Shown here: one piece after another, positions 36,993-45,824 of the stretch
Numbering within the stretch: position 1 is the first letter of the stretch
Layout: each line of letters opens with the position of its first letter
DNA from: Niastella caeni
GTDB lineage: Bacteria > Bacteroidota > Bacteroidia > Chitinophagales > Chitinophagaceae
DNA: 64,000 nt
Assembly (NCBI RefSeq): GCF_004834005.1
Contig: NZ_STFF01000001.1
Coordinates: 681,347 to 745,346, forward strand
Reading direction: 5' to 3'
The notes under the pieces: generated by a model
What the model was told of the DNA's origin: nothing
Seen by the model: the letters and a program-made list of their open reading frames with translations, nothing else
Database searches by the model: none
Made by a program: the position numbers and the translations under genes

Positions 36993-38234
36993 CTATCTTA
37001 CCTGTCCATTTCCCTGTAACAACCATTTTTCAGTAACCAGCTTTTCCAATGCAAAAGGGCCGCGGGCATGTAACTTCTGGGTTGAAATACCGATCTCGGC
37101 GCCTAAGCCCATTTCTTCGCCATCGGTAAAACGGGTAGAGGCATTGGTATATACCGTGGCCGCATCTACTTCCTGTAAAAAGCGGGCGCAGTGTTTTTTA
37201 TTGTTGGAAACAATGGCTTCAGAGTGTTTGGTTGAATGTTCGCGAATATGTTCCAGGGCCTCATCAATATTCTTTACCACTTTTACAGCACACTTCAGGC
37301 TCAGGAATTCGCGGTTGAAGTCTTCCGGTGTTGCTTTCTGCAAGTGCGGATAGCCTTTTAATAATTTATGGGCTTTGGCATCGGCAAACACTTCTACCTG
37401 GTGCTCGCTGAACATTGGCTGCAACTGTTTCAGAAATGCAGCCGCCACCGGTTCATCAACCAGTATTGTATCCATAGCATTGCACACAGAAGGACGCGAT
37501 ACTTTGGCGTTCACCACAATATTCACTGCTTTTTTTATCGCCGCTTCTTTTTCTACATACACGTGACAAACGCCCGCTCCTGTTTCAATCACCGGCACCA
37601 GGCTGTTCTTTCTTACAAATTGTATCAGCGAATCTGATCCGCGCGGAATCAGCACATCAACGTATTTGGTTGCAGTAAACAATTCCTGCACGGTTTCGCG
37701 ATCTGCTGGCAACAGGGTTACACAATCCGGATCGATATCGTTTGCCCTCAATACTTTTTTAATGAGGCGAACAGCCACCTGGTTGGTGTTATCGGCTTCG
37801 CTGCTTCCTTTCAATACACAACCATTTTGGCTGCGCAAGCAAAGCGCGGCAATATCAAAGGTTACATTTGGTCTTGATTCATAGATAGCGCCCACTACGC
37901 CCAATGGCACGGAGACCTTTTCCAGCAACAACCCATTATCGAGGCGGCGCTTTTCCAGCGTTTTACCGGAAGGGTTAGGTAACCTGCTGATCTTACGAAT
38001 ACTGTTGGCAATGCCGGCAATGCGTTGTTTGTTTAACAACAGCCTGTCGACCCGCGGATTATTGGGGTCTTGTTTCTCTACATCCAGTTGATTGGCTTTC
38101 AGGATCGCCGCACTGTTCTTTTCCAATGCATCTGCCAGTTGCAATAAGGTTGCTTTGAGTTGTTTATCTGATGCCTGCCGCAGGTTGATAGCGGCTTTCC
38201 AGGTTTTAACTATTAATGGTTGTATCGAGCTCAT
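36993..38234 (-). CDS. proA: Glutamate-5-semialdehyde dehydrogenase (gamma-glutamyl phosphate reductase, ProA)
   Basis: NADPH-dependent second enzyme of proline synthesis, reducing gamma-glutamyl phosphate to glutamate semialdehyde. The 413-residue protein shows family motifs LLLEKVSVPLGVVGAIYESRPNVT, LRSQNGCVLKGSSEA, and the catalytic cysteine segment SRPSVCNAMDTILVDE, then TDGEEMGLGAEIGIST near the end. It starts 15 bp after proB and is clearly in the same operon. Length is normal. Confidence 0.97.
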   Translation of the reverse strand: MSSIQPLIVKTWKAAINLRQASDKQLKATLLQLADALEKNSAAILKANQLDVEKQDPNNPRVDRLLLNKQRIAGIANSIRKISRLPNPSGKTLEKRRLDNGLLLEKVSVPLGVVGAIYESRPNVTFDIAALCLRSQNGCVLKGSSEADNTNQVAVRLIKKVLRANDIDPDCVTLLPADRETVQELFTATKYVDVLIPRGSDSLIQFVRKNSLVPVIETGAGVCHVYVEKEAAIKKAVNIVVNAKVSRPSVCNAMDTILVDEPVAAAFLKQLQPMFSEHQVEVFADAKAHKLLKGYPHLQKATPEDFNREFLSLKCAVKVVKNIDEALEHIREHSTKHSEAIVSNNKKHCARFLQEVDAATVYTNASTRFTDGEEMGLGAEIGISTQKLHARGPFALEKLVTEKWLLQGNGQVR

Positions 38235-38249
38235 GTTATTCAGGCCTTT

Positions 38250-39284
38250 TTAGAAAATTACAATATCATCAGCATGCGCTGCCAGTACATTCTTTTGCGA
38301 AATGCCGTCGCGGATAGCAGCCGTATCCAGCTTTACTTTGGCAACGCCAATGATGTTCTCTTCCTCATCTTTAATTTGCACTACTTCACCCGCAGCAAAT
38401 TTTCCCTGCACATTGGTAACGCCTACGGTGAGCAAACTCCGGCGCTGACGCAACGCTTTCACCGCGCCCTTGTCGACCGAAATAGTGCCCAGCGTTATAG
38501 AACCACTGGCCAGCCATTTTTGACGGGTCTTTAAATTAGACGCCTGCGATACAAAGGTAGTTCCGTTTTCGCCAGCCAGCGCATCGGCAAAAGGCGCTTT
38601 TCCATTCAGTCCGCAAATGATCACCTGTATCCCCAGCGAAGTGGCCAGCCGGGTAAAGGTGAGTTTGGAGGTCATGCCGCCCAAACCCAGACTGCTTTTA
38701 CCGGTTTGCACATAGCCCATCACTTTGCCATCGATTTTTTCAACGCGGGGAATGATGTTCTTTGCATCATCCATAAATCCGCCAACGGAGGTGCAGATAA
38801 TGAGCGTTTCTGCATCAAAGCCTACGGCAATGAGGGTCGCCAGTTCATCGTTATCGGAGAACTTCAGCTCCACATTGCTCACCAGGTCATTTTCATTTAC
38901 AATGGGCAAAATGCCGTTCTGCCAAAAAGCCTCAAAAGTTTCTTTTAACTGAACGAACTGAAAACGGTTGCTGAAGTGATGCCGTTCGCACAAAGCCTGT
39001 GCAACGGGTATGTCGTATTTGGAAAAATGTTTCTGGTATAATTGTATCAGTAAGGGGTTGCCCACTGCTGCGGCCGCCTTGCGTTCGGTGATGCTGCCTT
39101 TATAATTTTGAATAAATACTTTTCCACTCCCCACGGCGCCACTGGATACCAGCACCACGCGATGACTGGAAAACAATTCGGCAATGCCAGCCGCAACTTT
39201 TTTAATAATGGAATGACTAATAACGCCTTCTTCATTGGTTATGACCGCTGTGCCAAGCTTAATTACAATAACCGGTTTTTGCAT
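38250..39284 (-). CDS. proB: Glutamate 5-kinase (ProB)
   Basis: First enzyme of proline synthesis, phosphorylating glutamate. The 344-residue protein has the amino-acid-kinase core: VIVIKLGTAVITNEEG, VLVSSGAVGSG, IVNENDLVSN, FSDNDELATLIA, and GLGGMTSKL. A C-terminal PUA-like domain (LRQRRSLLTVGVTNVQGKFAAGEVVQIKD, about residues 260-330) is kept. It is the promoter-proximal gene of proBA. A copy of dispersed repeat A begins 13 bp upstream of the start codon, so the promoter must lie within or beyond it. Confidence 0.97.
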   Translation of the reverse strand: MQKPVIVIKLGTAVITNEEGVISHSIIKKVAAGIAELFSSHRVVLVSSGAVGSGKVFIQNYKGSITERKAAAAVGNPLLIQLYQKHFSKYDIPVAQALCERHHFSNRFQFVQLKETFEAFWQNGILPIVNENDLVSNVELKFSDNDELATLIAVGFDAETLIICTSVGGFMDDAKNIIPRVEKIDGKVMGYVQTGKSSLGLGGMTSKLTFTRLATSLGIQVIICGLNGKAPFADALAGENGTTFVSQASNLKTRQKWLASGSITLGTISVDKGAVKALRQRRSLLTVGVTNVQGKFAAGEVVQIKDEEENIIGVAKVKLDTAAIRDGISQKNVLAAHADDIVIF

Positions 39285-39296
39285 GCGGCAAAATTA

Positions 39297-39426
39297 AGGC
39301 AACGAGGCATAAAGGCAACGAGGCAACAAGGAAAATGCAGCAAAGCATTACGCTTTAAGCCATAAGCCTTAAGCTGTATTTGCTTACTGCCTGCAGCTTG
39401 CAGCTTATAGCTGTATTCAGCATCTT
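39297..39426. repeat. Dispersed repeat A (copy 2) joined to repeat D
   Basis: 39297-39332 reads AAGGCAACGAGGCATAAAGG then CAACGAGGCAACAAGG (repeat A). It is followed by AAAATGCAGC, alternating AAGCC/GGCTT words and GCAGCTTGCAGCTTATAGCT, then GTATTCAGC (repeat D). The repeat D words recur at 53143-53242 in the same order. The GCTTAAG/TTAAGC arms allow hairpins. Confidence 0.8.
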
Positions 39427-39523
39427 CGGGTAATAAATTCTACACAAAACGCAGAAAACAAAATGAATATCAATATTTTACAACAGGCACATCCTTTTAG
39501 ATAGTATAGGCAAAACAGGATAT

Positions 39524-39691
39524 ATGAAAAAGTATTATGGATTTATCTTCCTGCTGATGACGATATTTTATGGTAGTTGCGCGGCCATTGAAACCATCTT
39601 TAAAGCGGGTATGTGGTGGGGGATCATTTTAGTAGTGGGGGTGATTGCCCTGATATTCTTTGTGGTTAGTAAATTGTTTGGGAGAAAGTAA
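39524..39691 (+). CDS. Small lipoprotein with one membrane span
   Basis: A 55-residue protein: N-terminus MKKYYGFIFLLMTIFYGSC with a lipobox-like Cys19, then AAIETIFKAGMWWG and a strongly hydrophobic segment IILVVGVIALIFFVVSKLFG ending in RK. Similar 50-60 residue proteins with the IFKAG pattern are widespread in Bacteroidota and are sometimes mislabelled phosphatidate cytidylyltransferase. Function is unknown; an envelope-stress or membrane-associated role is possible. The ATG at 39524 is the only sensible start. Repeats flank it on both sides. Confidence 0.8.
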   Translation: MKKYYGFIFLLMTIFYGSCAAIETIFKAGMWWGIILVVGVIALIFFVVSKLFGRK

Positions 39692-39702
39692 AACCATTGT
39701 TA

Positions 39703-39793
39703 CAGGTTACAGGTTGCCAATTACAGGGAAAATCATCTGCCCGGCATGCATGCTGCACTGAGGACCCTGGAACCTGAACCCTGGAACCTGAAA
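39703..39793. repeat. Dispersed repeat C element at the 3' end of the CvpA-CAP gene
   Basis: Contains TTACAGGTTACAGGTTGCCA near the left end and CCTGGAACCTGAACCCTGGA / ACCTGAAAC near the right end, which borders the stop codon of the CvpA-CAP gene. Position and words match the elements at 36893 and 41885. Confidence 0.65.
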
Positions 39794-40747
39794 CTAATTC
39801 CTAAACTCCTGCGAGATCATTAATCCGTACTTTCCGCCATCTACGATGCCGATACCCAGACGGCCAAATTCGGGTCGAAGAATATTGGCGCGGTGACCCG
39901 GCGAATGCATCAATCCACTATGTGCAATATCGAGCGTAGGCGCCAGGGCAATATTCTCTCCCGCATTGGTAAACTTCACCCCATCATTATGCATGCGATC
40001 GAACGGCCCTTTGCCATCGGGCGAAACATGCGAAAAGTATCCCTGCCTGAACATATCTGTCGAATGCTTGCGGGCAACAAATGTCAACTCCGGATCGGCT
40101 TTCAGTATGTTCAACCCCGCTTTTATGCGCTCGGCATTTACCCAGCTTAACATGCGCGCTTCCAGATCGGCCCGCGGCGGTACCACCGTCACCTTAAAAG
40201 GAAGTATCACCGTTTCATTTGAACCTGGCTTTACGGTCAACCGGTTCATGGTCCTCTCCACTTCATCAAATATCAGCGATAATTTTGTTTCTATCCATTC
40301 GGCAGGCACCGACAACATTACCACAAACTTGCTTTCGCGTGTTTTTTGGGAAATATTATTGCTGATCGGTAATGCCAGTATCAAAGCCGCCCCGATCACC
40401 GCATGGGCAACGCCATTAACAAAACCGGGAAGAATACCAAGGAACCTATTATCCCAGCGACCATGGGCATCTACGGGTATGTTGTGCAATGTTCTATTGA
40501 TAAGCAAATTTGTTAACACCCGCATAAGCACATAGGTGACTATAAATGCAAGGGGCAACGCCCAGGAGCCAAGGTAGGGTATGTATTTGTTGATAAAAAC
40601 AGTAGGGTATGGATACAATAAAAAAGTTGCTGCAATGCTGACAATCAGTCCCAGCAAATAAAGCAATTCCAGGATAAAACCTTTTTGCCAGCCATCCCAA
40701 ACGCCGTATGCCACTATTAAAAGTATCAAGATGTCAATCCAGTTCAT
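39794..40747 (-). CDS. CvpA-like membrane protein fused to a CAP/SCP domain
   Basis: A 317-residue fusion. Residues about 1-165 are a CvpA/colicin V production-type membrane domain with four hydrophobic spans (WIDILILLIVAYGVWDGWQKG start, WALPLAFIVTYVLMRVLTN, GVAHAVIGAALILALP). Residues about 190-317 are a CAP (SCP/PR-1) domain: MLSWVNAERIKAGLNILKAD, the ARKHSTDMFRQGYFSHVSPDG helix with the His of the pocket, AGENIA, and HSGLMHSPGHRANILRPEFGRLGIG. The CAP domain should face the periplasm. CAP domains in bacteria bind or process envelope molecules, but the role here is unknown. Confidence 0.9.
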   Translation of the reverse strand: MNWIDILILLIVAYGVWDGWQKGFILELLYLLGLIVSIAATFLLYPYPTVFINKYIPYLGSWALPLAFIVTYVLMRVLTNLLINRTLHNIPVDAHGRWDNRFLGILPGFVNGVAHAVIGAALILALPISNNISQKTRESKFVVMLSVPAEWIETKLSLIFDEVERTMNRLTVKPGSNETVILPFKVTVVPPRADLEARMLSWVNAERIKAGLNILKADPELTFVARKHSTDMFRQGYFSHVSPDGKGPFDRMHNDGVKFTNAGENIALAPTLDIAHSGLMHSPGHRANILRPEFGRLGIGIVDGGKYGLMISQEFRN

Positions 40748-40885
40748 ACCTGCCTTTGCATTTACCAGTAAAAAACCATGCTACCAGAACGAATTGTATT
40801 TTCTCGGGTTCTCAGGTAAGATTCACATCGGGCGGGATAGTATTGTTGCTAAAATTCTACACTTTTTGTTGGGAGAGCGTATAAA

Positions 40886-40916
40886 ATGATAAAGGCCCGG
40901 ATAGAAATCCAGGCCT
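40886..40916 (-). terminator. Probable terminator downstream of the secreted unknown protein
   Basis: Stem AGGCCCGGAT / ATCCAGGCCT (10 bp, one G-U) with an AGAA loop. On the minus strand it is followed by TTTATCATTTT. It lies about 210 bp beyond the stop of the 41129-41773 gene. A 12-codon plus-strand frame (MKNRYTNGVRAS) starts 20 bp after it behind the words ATATCCTATG. Confidence 0.6.
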
Positions 40917-41128
40917 GTTAAAAATCCAATATCCTATGAAAAACCGATATACTAACGGTGTTCGTGCTTCGTAAATTGTTTTGCGGAGAAAAATATTTTT
41001 TCCAGGTAGCAATTTTCGCCTCTTTCAATCTGAAAATGTGTTGTTTATACCTATTAATTTAAATCTCAAAAGCCTACCTGATGTGTGGAAAAATAGCTTT
41101 TTCGGGATACCTGCTAAAACGAGGTATT

Positions 41129-41773
41129 TTACTTCATTATGCCTGAATCAACAACACGTCCTACATATTTATTATCCTGTAAAATCCAGGTCACTTCATA
41201 TTTACCCATGGCTTCGCTATTCACCATATAGATATACATTCTATGCTTATCTGCCGACAGGTAAACTGCATTGTGAGTACGTACAGTTCCGGAGCCATCT
41301 ACGTATGTAAAATCAGGATGGAACAAGTCAGCATACGCAGTTGGTGGAATGGCCACGGTATCTTTGTTATTAACAATAACAACAACCGAAGATATGGTTG
41401 TTGTAGGTACGGTACCATAATCGCCGTAATAAGGCTTACCATCTATCTTAACTAAATACTTTTTTTCGTAGTAATAGAACAGCTTGTGTTTGGAAGCTTC
41501 GAATGTGCCGCTGGTAATAATTACTTTCACATTGGGGGCTTCAAATGTTATTGAACGCAGGTTGTAATCTGTAGCCGGTAATTTTTCGAGTGGTTTTTTC
41601 CCGATACGTTCGTCGATGCCGCCTATGGTAAAAGTGGCCAGGTCATCGCGGATCTCGCCTTTGGGATATTTTGCAAAGCTCTCTCTTTTGTTACGTAGAT
41701 CGGGCAGGACTTCGTCCTGCGCCTGAACGGCAATACTCAGCATCAGCAAACACAGGCCAAAAAAAGATCGCAT
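41129..41773 (-). CDS. Secreted protein of unknown function
   Basis: Not recognised. A 214-residue protein from the ATG at 41773; eight more codons are open upstream but this start gives a clean signal peptide (MRSFFGLCLLMLSIAVQAQ). The mature part is polar, beta-rich and lacks cysteines: FTIGGIDERIGKKPLEKLPA, ITFEAPNVKVIITSGTF, VSTTTISSVVVIVNN-like strands and a YVGRVVDSGIMK end. The SITFEAPNVKVIITSGTF region loosely resembles GldM C-terminal-type domains seen in type IX secretion components, but this is only an impression. It is transcribed alone. Confidence 0.7.
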   Translation of the reverse strand: MRSFFGLCLLMLSIAVQAQDEVLPDLRNKRESFAKYPKGEIRDDLATFTIGGIDERIGKKPLEKLPATDYNLRSITFEAPNVKVIITSGTFEASKHKLFYYYEKKYLVKIDGKPYYGDYGTVPTTTISSVVVIVNNKDTVAIPPTAYADLFHPDFTYVDGSGTVRTHNAVYLSADKHRMYIYMVNSEAMGKYEVTWILQDNKYVGRVVDSGIMK

Positions 41774-41862
41774 AGAATGAAGTTGTATGGTTGACAAATT
41801 TGCAATTTGATCAGGGCGAAAATAAAGACAAATATTGTTTTTTGAGCCAAAGGTTTGTTAAC

Positions 41863-41992
41863 ATGGTGAATGGTCAATGGTGAAAGGCAGGTTGCCAGTT
41901 ACCAGTCGCCGGGTTATGGGCCGTAAATTCATAACTCAAAATAATATATAAGCCTTCCTGCCTGGCAACTGGAAACCGGTAACTGGTAACTA
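41863..41992. repeat. Repeat B plus repeat C composite element at the 3' end of the GH28 gene
   Basis: 41863-41887 is CATGGTGAATGGTCAATGGT (repeat B). 41885-41992 is a repeat C element: left arm GGCAGGTTGCCAGTTACCAG, centre GCCGTAAATTCATAACTC, right arm CCTGCCTGGCAACTGGAAAC then CGGTAACTGGTAAC. The two arms are inverted copies. It ends 14 bp from the GH28 stop. Confidence 0.8.
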
Positions 41993-42006
41993 AAGCAACA
42001 TAAGTA

Positions 42007-43458
42007 CTATTTAGCTTCTTCCAAAACAGGCTTTAATTTGTCAGGAAATGCAGCACCTCCCTGCAGGTTAAACACAGAGAAACTATCAACGGCGTGCGCT
42101 TCTGCGGCATGCGCAAAATATTCAGGCCGGTTACTACCCCATTGCACCGAACAATTCCGAAGCCGGATGTTCTGTGCCTGGTCGATATAAAAAGCAGAAG
42201 TACGTCCCTTTACAAAGCCTTCCACATTCGCCGGGCGACGGTCGTATAAACCACCGGGGAAGTTGGTGCTCTTATTGATCATTACATCTACATTATCGAA
42301 ACTGATATTGGCAATTTTATCGGGCGATTCGCCACTTACATAAATGCCGTTCTCGCTGCTGCATTTAATATTGCTGAAAGAAATATTAAATACCATGCCT
42401 ACCCTGCCTTCGGTGGCGTCTTTGGGAAACCGCCAGTTGGCATCTTTGTGCGTGATCCTTGCCCGGCGATAAGCAGTTACATAAATAGGTTCTGCTTTCC
42501 CCCACCATACATCGGAGAACAAATGACTTTCGATGATCATATTTGAAAAGATCACGTCATGTACCACGCCTTCATCACGATTTTGAATACCCAAACCGCG
42601 GTTGCTGTTCCTGATGATGCAATTATTAAAGACCACGTGCCGGATCGTATCCATATTTTCGGAACCGATCTTGATGGCACAGCTTCTCGACGTTATGCTA
42701 CAGTTACTTACTGTGATGTTCTCACAATTGCCCAAATCTTCGTACTCGCGGCGATTCTTTAAACAGATGCCATCATCTCCGCTTTCAATGTAACAATCGC
42801 TGATGCGTACGTTCCTGCTATGGTCAACATCGATGCCATCGCCGTTGCGCACCTTCAGTGAATTCAATATGGTAATACCGGAGATCACCACATCATCGCA
42901 CCCCACCAGGTGAACGGTCCAGTAGGCAGCGTTACCGATATGCACATCTTTTATTCGGATATTCTTGCCGTTTATGATGGTGAGCACATGCGGACGAGGG
43001 TCGAGCACAAAGAATGGCTTTAAAACATAGGAATCGTCCAGCTCCTTTCCCATAAAAGAGACGCCATTGCCGTCAATTTCGCCCAGGCCACTGATCGATA
43101 CATTCTGAATATTCTCGCCGCCGATCCAGACGGTGCCTTCACCGGGATTTTGCCGGAAAGCACTATTAGAGTAGACATTTTCATTGGGATTGGCGAGCAC
43201 CTTCGCGCCGGCTTCCACATGCAGGTCGATCCCTGATTTCAGGTTAAACGGACTGGCCATGAAAACGTAGCCTGTGGGAAACAACACCCGACCACTGCCG
43301 TTCTTTGAGCAGGCATCGATCGCTTTTTGAATAGCCGGGGCATCATTTGTTTTTCCATCGCCTTTGGCGCCAAATGTCATTACATTATAGATCCGTTGTG
43401 CCGAACCGGTTACTGTCATTAACAATGCCATACCGGCAACTATCAATTTTTGTATCAT
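42007..43458 (-). CDS. Glycoside hydrolase family 28 (polygalacturonase-like)
   Basis: A 483-residue secreted right-handed beta-helix enzyme (signal ending VTGSAQ). The start FGAKGDGKTNDAPAIQKAID is the pectinase N-terminal motif. Catalytic Asp motifs are present: NGDGIDVD and SGDDGICLKNR. The usual GHG histidine motif reads SRSCAIKIGSE, so the histidine is replaced by Cys, a known divergence in some bacterial GH28 branches. GH28 enzymes cleave galacturonic acid linkages in pectins and rhamnogalacturonan. It is 22 bp downstream of the GH92 gene and probably co-transcribed. The target is inferred to be a plant or algal pectic side chain. Confidence 0.88.
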   Translation of the reverse strand: MIQKLIVAGMALLMTVTGSAQRIYNVMTFGAKGDGKTNDAPAIQKAIDACSKNGSGRVLFPTGYVFMASPFNLKSGIDLHVEAGAKVLANPNENVYSNSAFRQNPGEGTVWIGGENIQNVSISGLGEIDGNGVSFMGKELDDSYVLKPFFVLDPRPHVLTIINGKNIRIKDVHIGNAAYWTVHLVGCDDVVISGITILNSLKVRNGDGIDVDHSRNVRISDCYIESGDDGICLKNRREYEDLGNCENITVSNCSITSRSCAIKIGSENMDTIRHVVFNNCIIRNSNRGLGIQNRDEGVVHDVIFSNMIIESHLFSDVWWGKAEPIYVTAYRRARITHKDANWRFPKDATEGRVGMVFNISFSNIKCSSENGIYVSGESPDKIANISFDNVDVMINKSTNFPGGLYDRRPANVEGFVKGRTSAFYIDQAQNIRLRNCSVQWGSNRPEYFAHAAEAHAVDSFSVFNLQGGAAFPDKLKPVLEEAK

Positions 43459-43480
43459 TCCTGAATTGTTTAATTGTTGA

Positions 43481-45769
43481 TTATTTTATAAGGGTTAATC
43501 CTGATGGACGCGCTTTAACCGCAGTGCCCCATGCAGAAGGTTGTGACTGTAAATAAATATCAAGCACGCCGCCTTTCATGATATTGGCATAAGGAACAAA
43601 GCTCTTTTGATAGGTTTTACCATTCAACCGAACCTGTTGAATGTAGGCATCGCCGGCCGATCTCTTATGACATACAATTTGCAGTTTTTTATTACCTGCC
43701 AGTTGCAAGGTTACCTTATCAAAGATGGGCGAACAAAGGAGATGCTCACCCGAAACCGGATCAACGGGATACAACCCGATGGCGGCAAATATGTACCAGG
43801 CGCTCATTTGGCCGGCATCGTCATTACCGCTTAATCCGCCGGGGCCGTCGCTGTATTCTTCACTTAAAATATTACGCACCACCTGTTGTGTTTTCCAGGG
43901 CGAGGCCGTGTAGTTGTACATAAAGGGGATCTGGTGACCGGGTTCATTCCCATGCCAGTATTCATTTTTGGCAAACAATGTATCCAGCGAATTCTCCAAT
44001 GCTTTGGCGCCACCCATCAGGCTGGCCAGGCCGGCTACGTCCTGCGGCACATAAAAAGTATATTGGCGTGGGGTTCCTTCCGTTATATAGGGTTCGCGTT
44101 TGTCGGGGTTAAACGGTTCATACCAACGGCCATCGCTGTATTTTCCCCGTACCAGGCCCACGGTGGTATCAAATATATTTTTATAATTAAAGGCGCGCTT
44201 GTGCAACACCGTATAATCTGCTGTTTTGTTCAAGCCTTTGGCCACAATTGCCAGGGCATAATCATCATACGCATATTCAAGGGTGCGGCTTACCTGTTCT
44301 TTTTTATGGAAAGCTTCAGGCACACTGTCTTCCATGGGAATGTAACCATATTGCAGATACGATTGCAGGGCACGACGGCCTTTTCCGTTTACATAATCGT
44401 TGTTATTGGGACTATCGAATGCATTCTGGCGCATCAGGCGGTAAGCAGCTTCTATATCATAATTCCGAATGCCCTTTGCCCAGGACGAGGCAATGAAAGC
44501 CGTTACATGATCGCCTATCATAGCGGCAGTGAAGCTGTTCCAGCAAGGGAAAATTGGCAGCCAGCCGCCCTGCTCCCCTTTCAGGATCATGGAAGACACA
44601 AACTGGTTTACGCGCGCCGGTTGCAGGATCTGTAATAAGGGCAATTGAGCGCGGTAAATATCCCACATCGAAAAATCATCGTAGTACTGCCCATCGGCTA
44701 ACTTCTTTAAAGGCCAGCCACCGGCAAATGAGGGATATACACCATCCACATCACTAAACAGGCGTGGGTGCTGCAATGCATGGTACATGGCTGTATAAAA
44801 GATGCGCTTGTCTTTTTCACTATTGCCCTGCACCTGAACTTGTGAAAGAGCTTCCTCCCAGCTTTGTTTGGCGCTTTCCCAAACCGGGTTAAAATTCCAG
44901 GTAGTTATTTCTGCCCGCAGGTTCCTTTTGGCTTCGTTAACACTGCTGAAAGAAGTACCGATGCGGATACGCAGTTGTTCCCCCTTCTTAAAATTAAAAC
45001 CGGCAAACACACCGATGTTCTTTTGATTGCCGATGCTGTCGGCAGAGAACACGGCCGCTTCGCTGAACGAGCCCGTGCGTACAGGTACTTTTTCAAATTG
45101 TATAAAGAAATAACCGCTGAAACCGGCCTTGTTGCCCCAGCCCTGGTAAATACGATGTACCGGGTTATAGCCCCACACTTCGCCTTTGGCAGCATCAATA
45201 TGAAGGGCGCCTTCGCCGCGGTCGCTGTTAGGCATAACCAGCAGGTATAAACTATCATCCTGTTGCAGGGTGAACTGCATCATACCGCAACGGGCGGTGG
45301 AAGTTATTTCTGTAACGCAATGGTAAGCGGGCAACTCCACTTTATAATACGCCGGAGTAGCGATCTCCTGTTGATGCGAAAACGGCGTGGCGAAGTTGGT
45401 GGTTCGCAGGGCGCCGGTTACCGGCATAATGGTCACACTGCCGTAATCCTGCATACAGGAACCGCTGATCCAGTGCGTACCGCGAAAACCATTGATCAGG
45501 CTGTCTTTATAAAAATAAGGTGGAATGCATTTCGTTTCGGAGGTTCTTGTTTGCGGTGTCCATTGCGTCATGCCGAATGGCAGGCCAACAGCCGGAATGG
45601 TATTGGCATTTTTTTCGGAGCCCGCTTCACTGTGTTTTTGTGCGGCGGTGGTTGTTGAGGGGGCGGTTCCTGCCAGCGGCTGCACGTATTGTACCAGGTC
45701 CTGGCTGTTTACACGAATGAAACTGCCCGTTAAAATGGTAATAATAGCGTATGGTAAAAACTTTTTCAT
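43481..45769 (-). CDS. GH92 family alpha-mannosidase (secreted)
   Basis: A 762-residue exo-alpha-mannosidase-like enzyme. The open frame runs to 45823, but ATG at 45769 begins the signal peptide MKKFLPYAIITILTGSFIRV. GH92 landmarks: VGLPFGMTQWTPQTR near the start, FRGTHWISGSCMQDYGSVTIMP, FYTAMYHALQHPRLFSD, YYDDFSMWDIYR, GNEPGHQIPFMYNY, and GLSGNDDAGQMSAWYIFAAIGLYP. GH92 enzymes are calcium-dependent and remove alpha-1,2 (also 1,3, 1,4, 1,6) mannose. The usual NDDCGQ reads NDDAGQ here. Export to periplasm or outer membrane is expected. Confidence 0.93.
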   Translation of the reverse strand: MKKFLPYAIITILTGSFIRVNSQDLVQYVQPLAGTAPSTTTAAQKHSEAGSEKNANTIPAVGLPFGMTQWTPQTRTSETKCIPPYFYKDSLINGFRGTHWISGSCMQDYGSVTIMPVTGALRTTNFATPFSHQQEIATPAYYKVELPAYHCVTEITSTARCGMMQFTLQQDDSLYLLVMPNSDRGEGALHIDAAKGEVWGYNPVHRIYQGWGNKAGFSGYFFIQFEKVPVRTGSFSEAAVFSADSIGNQKNIGVFAGFNFKKGEQLRIRIGTSFSSVNEAKRNLRAEITTWNFNPVWESAKQSWEEALSQVQVQGNSEKDKRIFYTAMYHALQHPRLFSDVDGVYPSFAGGWPLKKLADGQYYDDFSMWDIYRAQLPLLQILQPARVNQFVSSMILKGEQGGWLPIFPCWNSFTAAMIGDHVTAFIASSWAKGIRNYDIEAAYRLMRQNAFDSPNNNDYVNGKGRRALQSYLQYGYIPMEDSVPEAFHKKEQVSRTLEYAYDDYALAIVAKGLNKTADYTVLHKRAFNYKNIFDTTVGLVRGKYSDGRWYEPFNPDKREPYITEGTPRQYTFYVPQDVAGLASLMGGAKALENSLDTLFAKNEYWHGNEPGHQIPFMYNYTASPWKTQQVVRNILSEEYSDGPGGLSGNDDAGQMSAWYIFAAIGLYPVDPVSGEHLLCSPIFDKVTLQLAGNKKLQIVCHKRSAGDAYIQQVRLNGKTYQKSFVPYANIMKGGVLDIYLQSQPSAWGTAVKARPSGLTLIK

Positions 45770-45824
45770 TTCGAGAGTATGTTCTTTTACATTTTCTGGA
45801 TCAACACCGGTTAGGCATTGCAAG

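Noticed and set aside
40937..40975. 12-codon frame MKNRYTNGVRAS after a hairpin
   Set aside because: Too short to support as a gene; the hairpin reads as a terminator for the opposite strand.
43886..44635. 249-codon plus-strand frame opposite the GH92 gene
   Set aside because: Antisense shadow; the GH92 frame on the other strand has clear family motifs.
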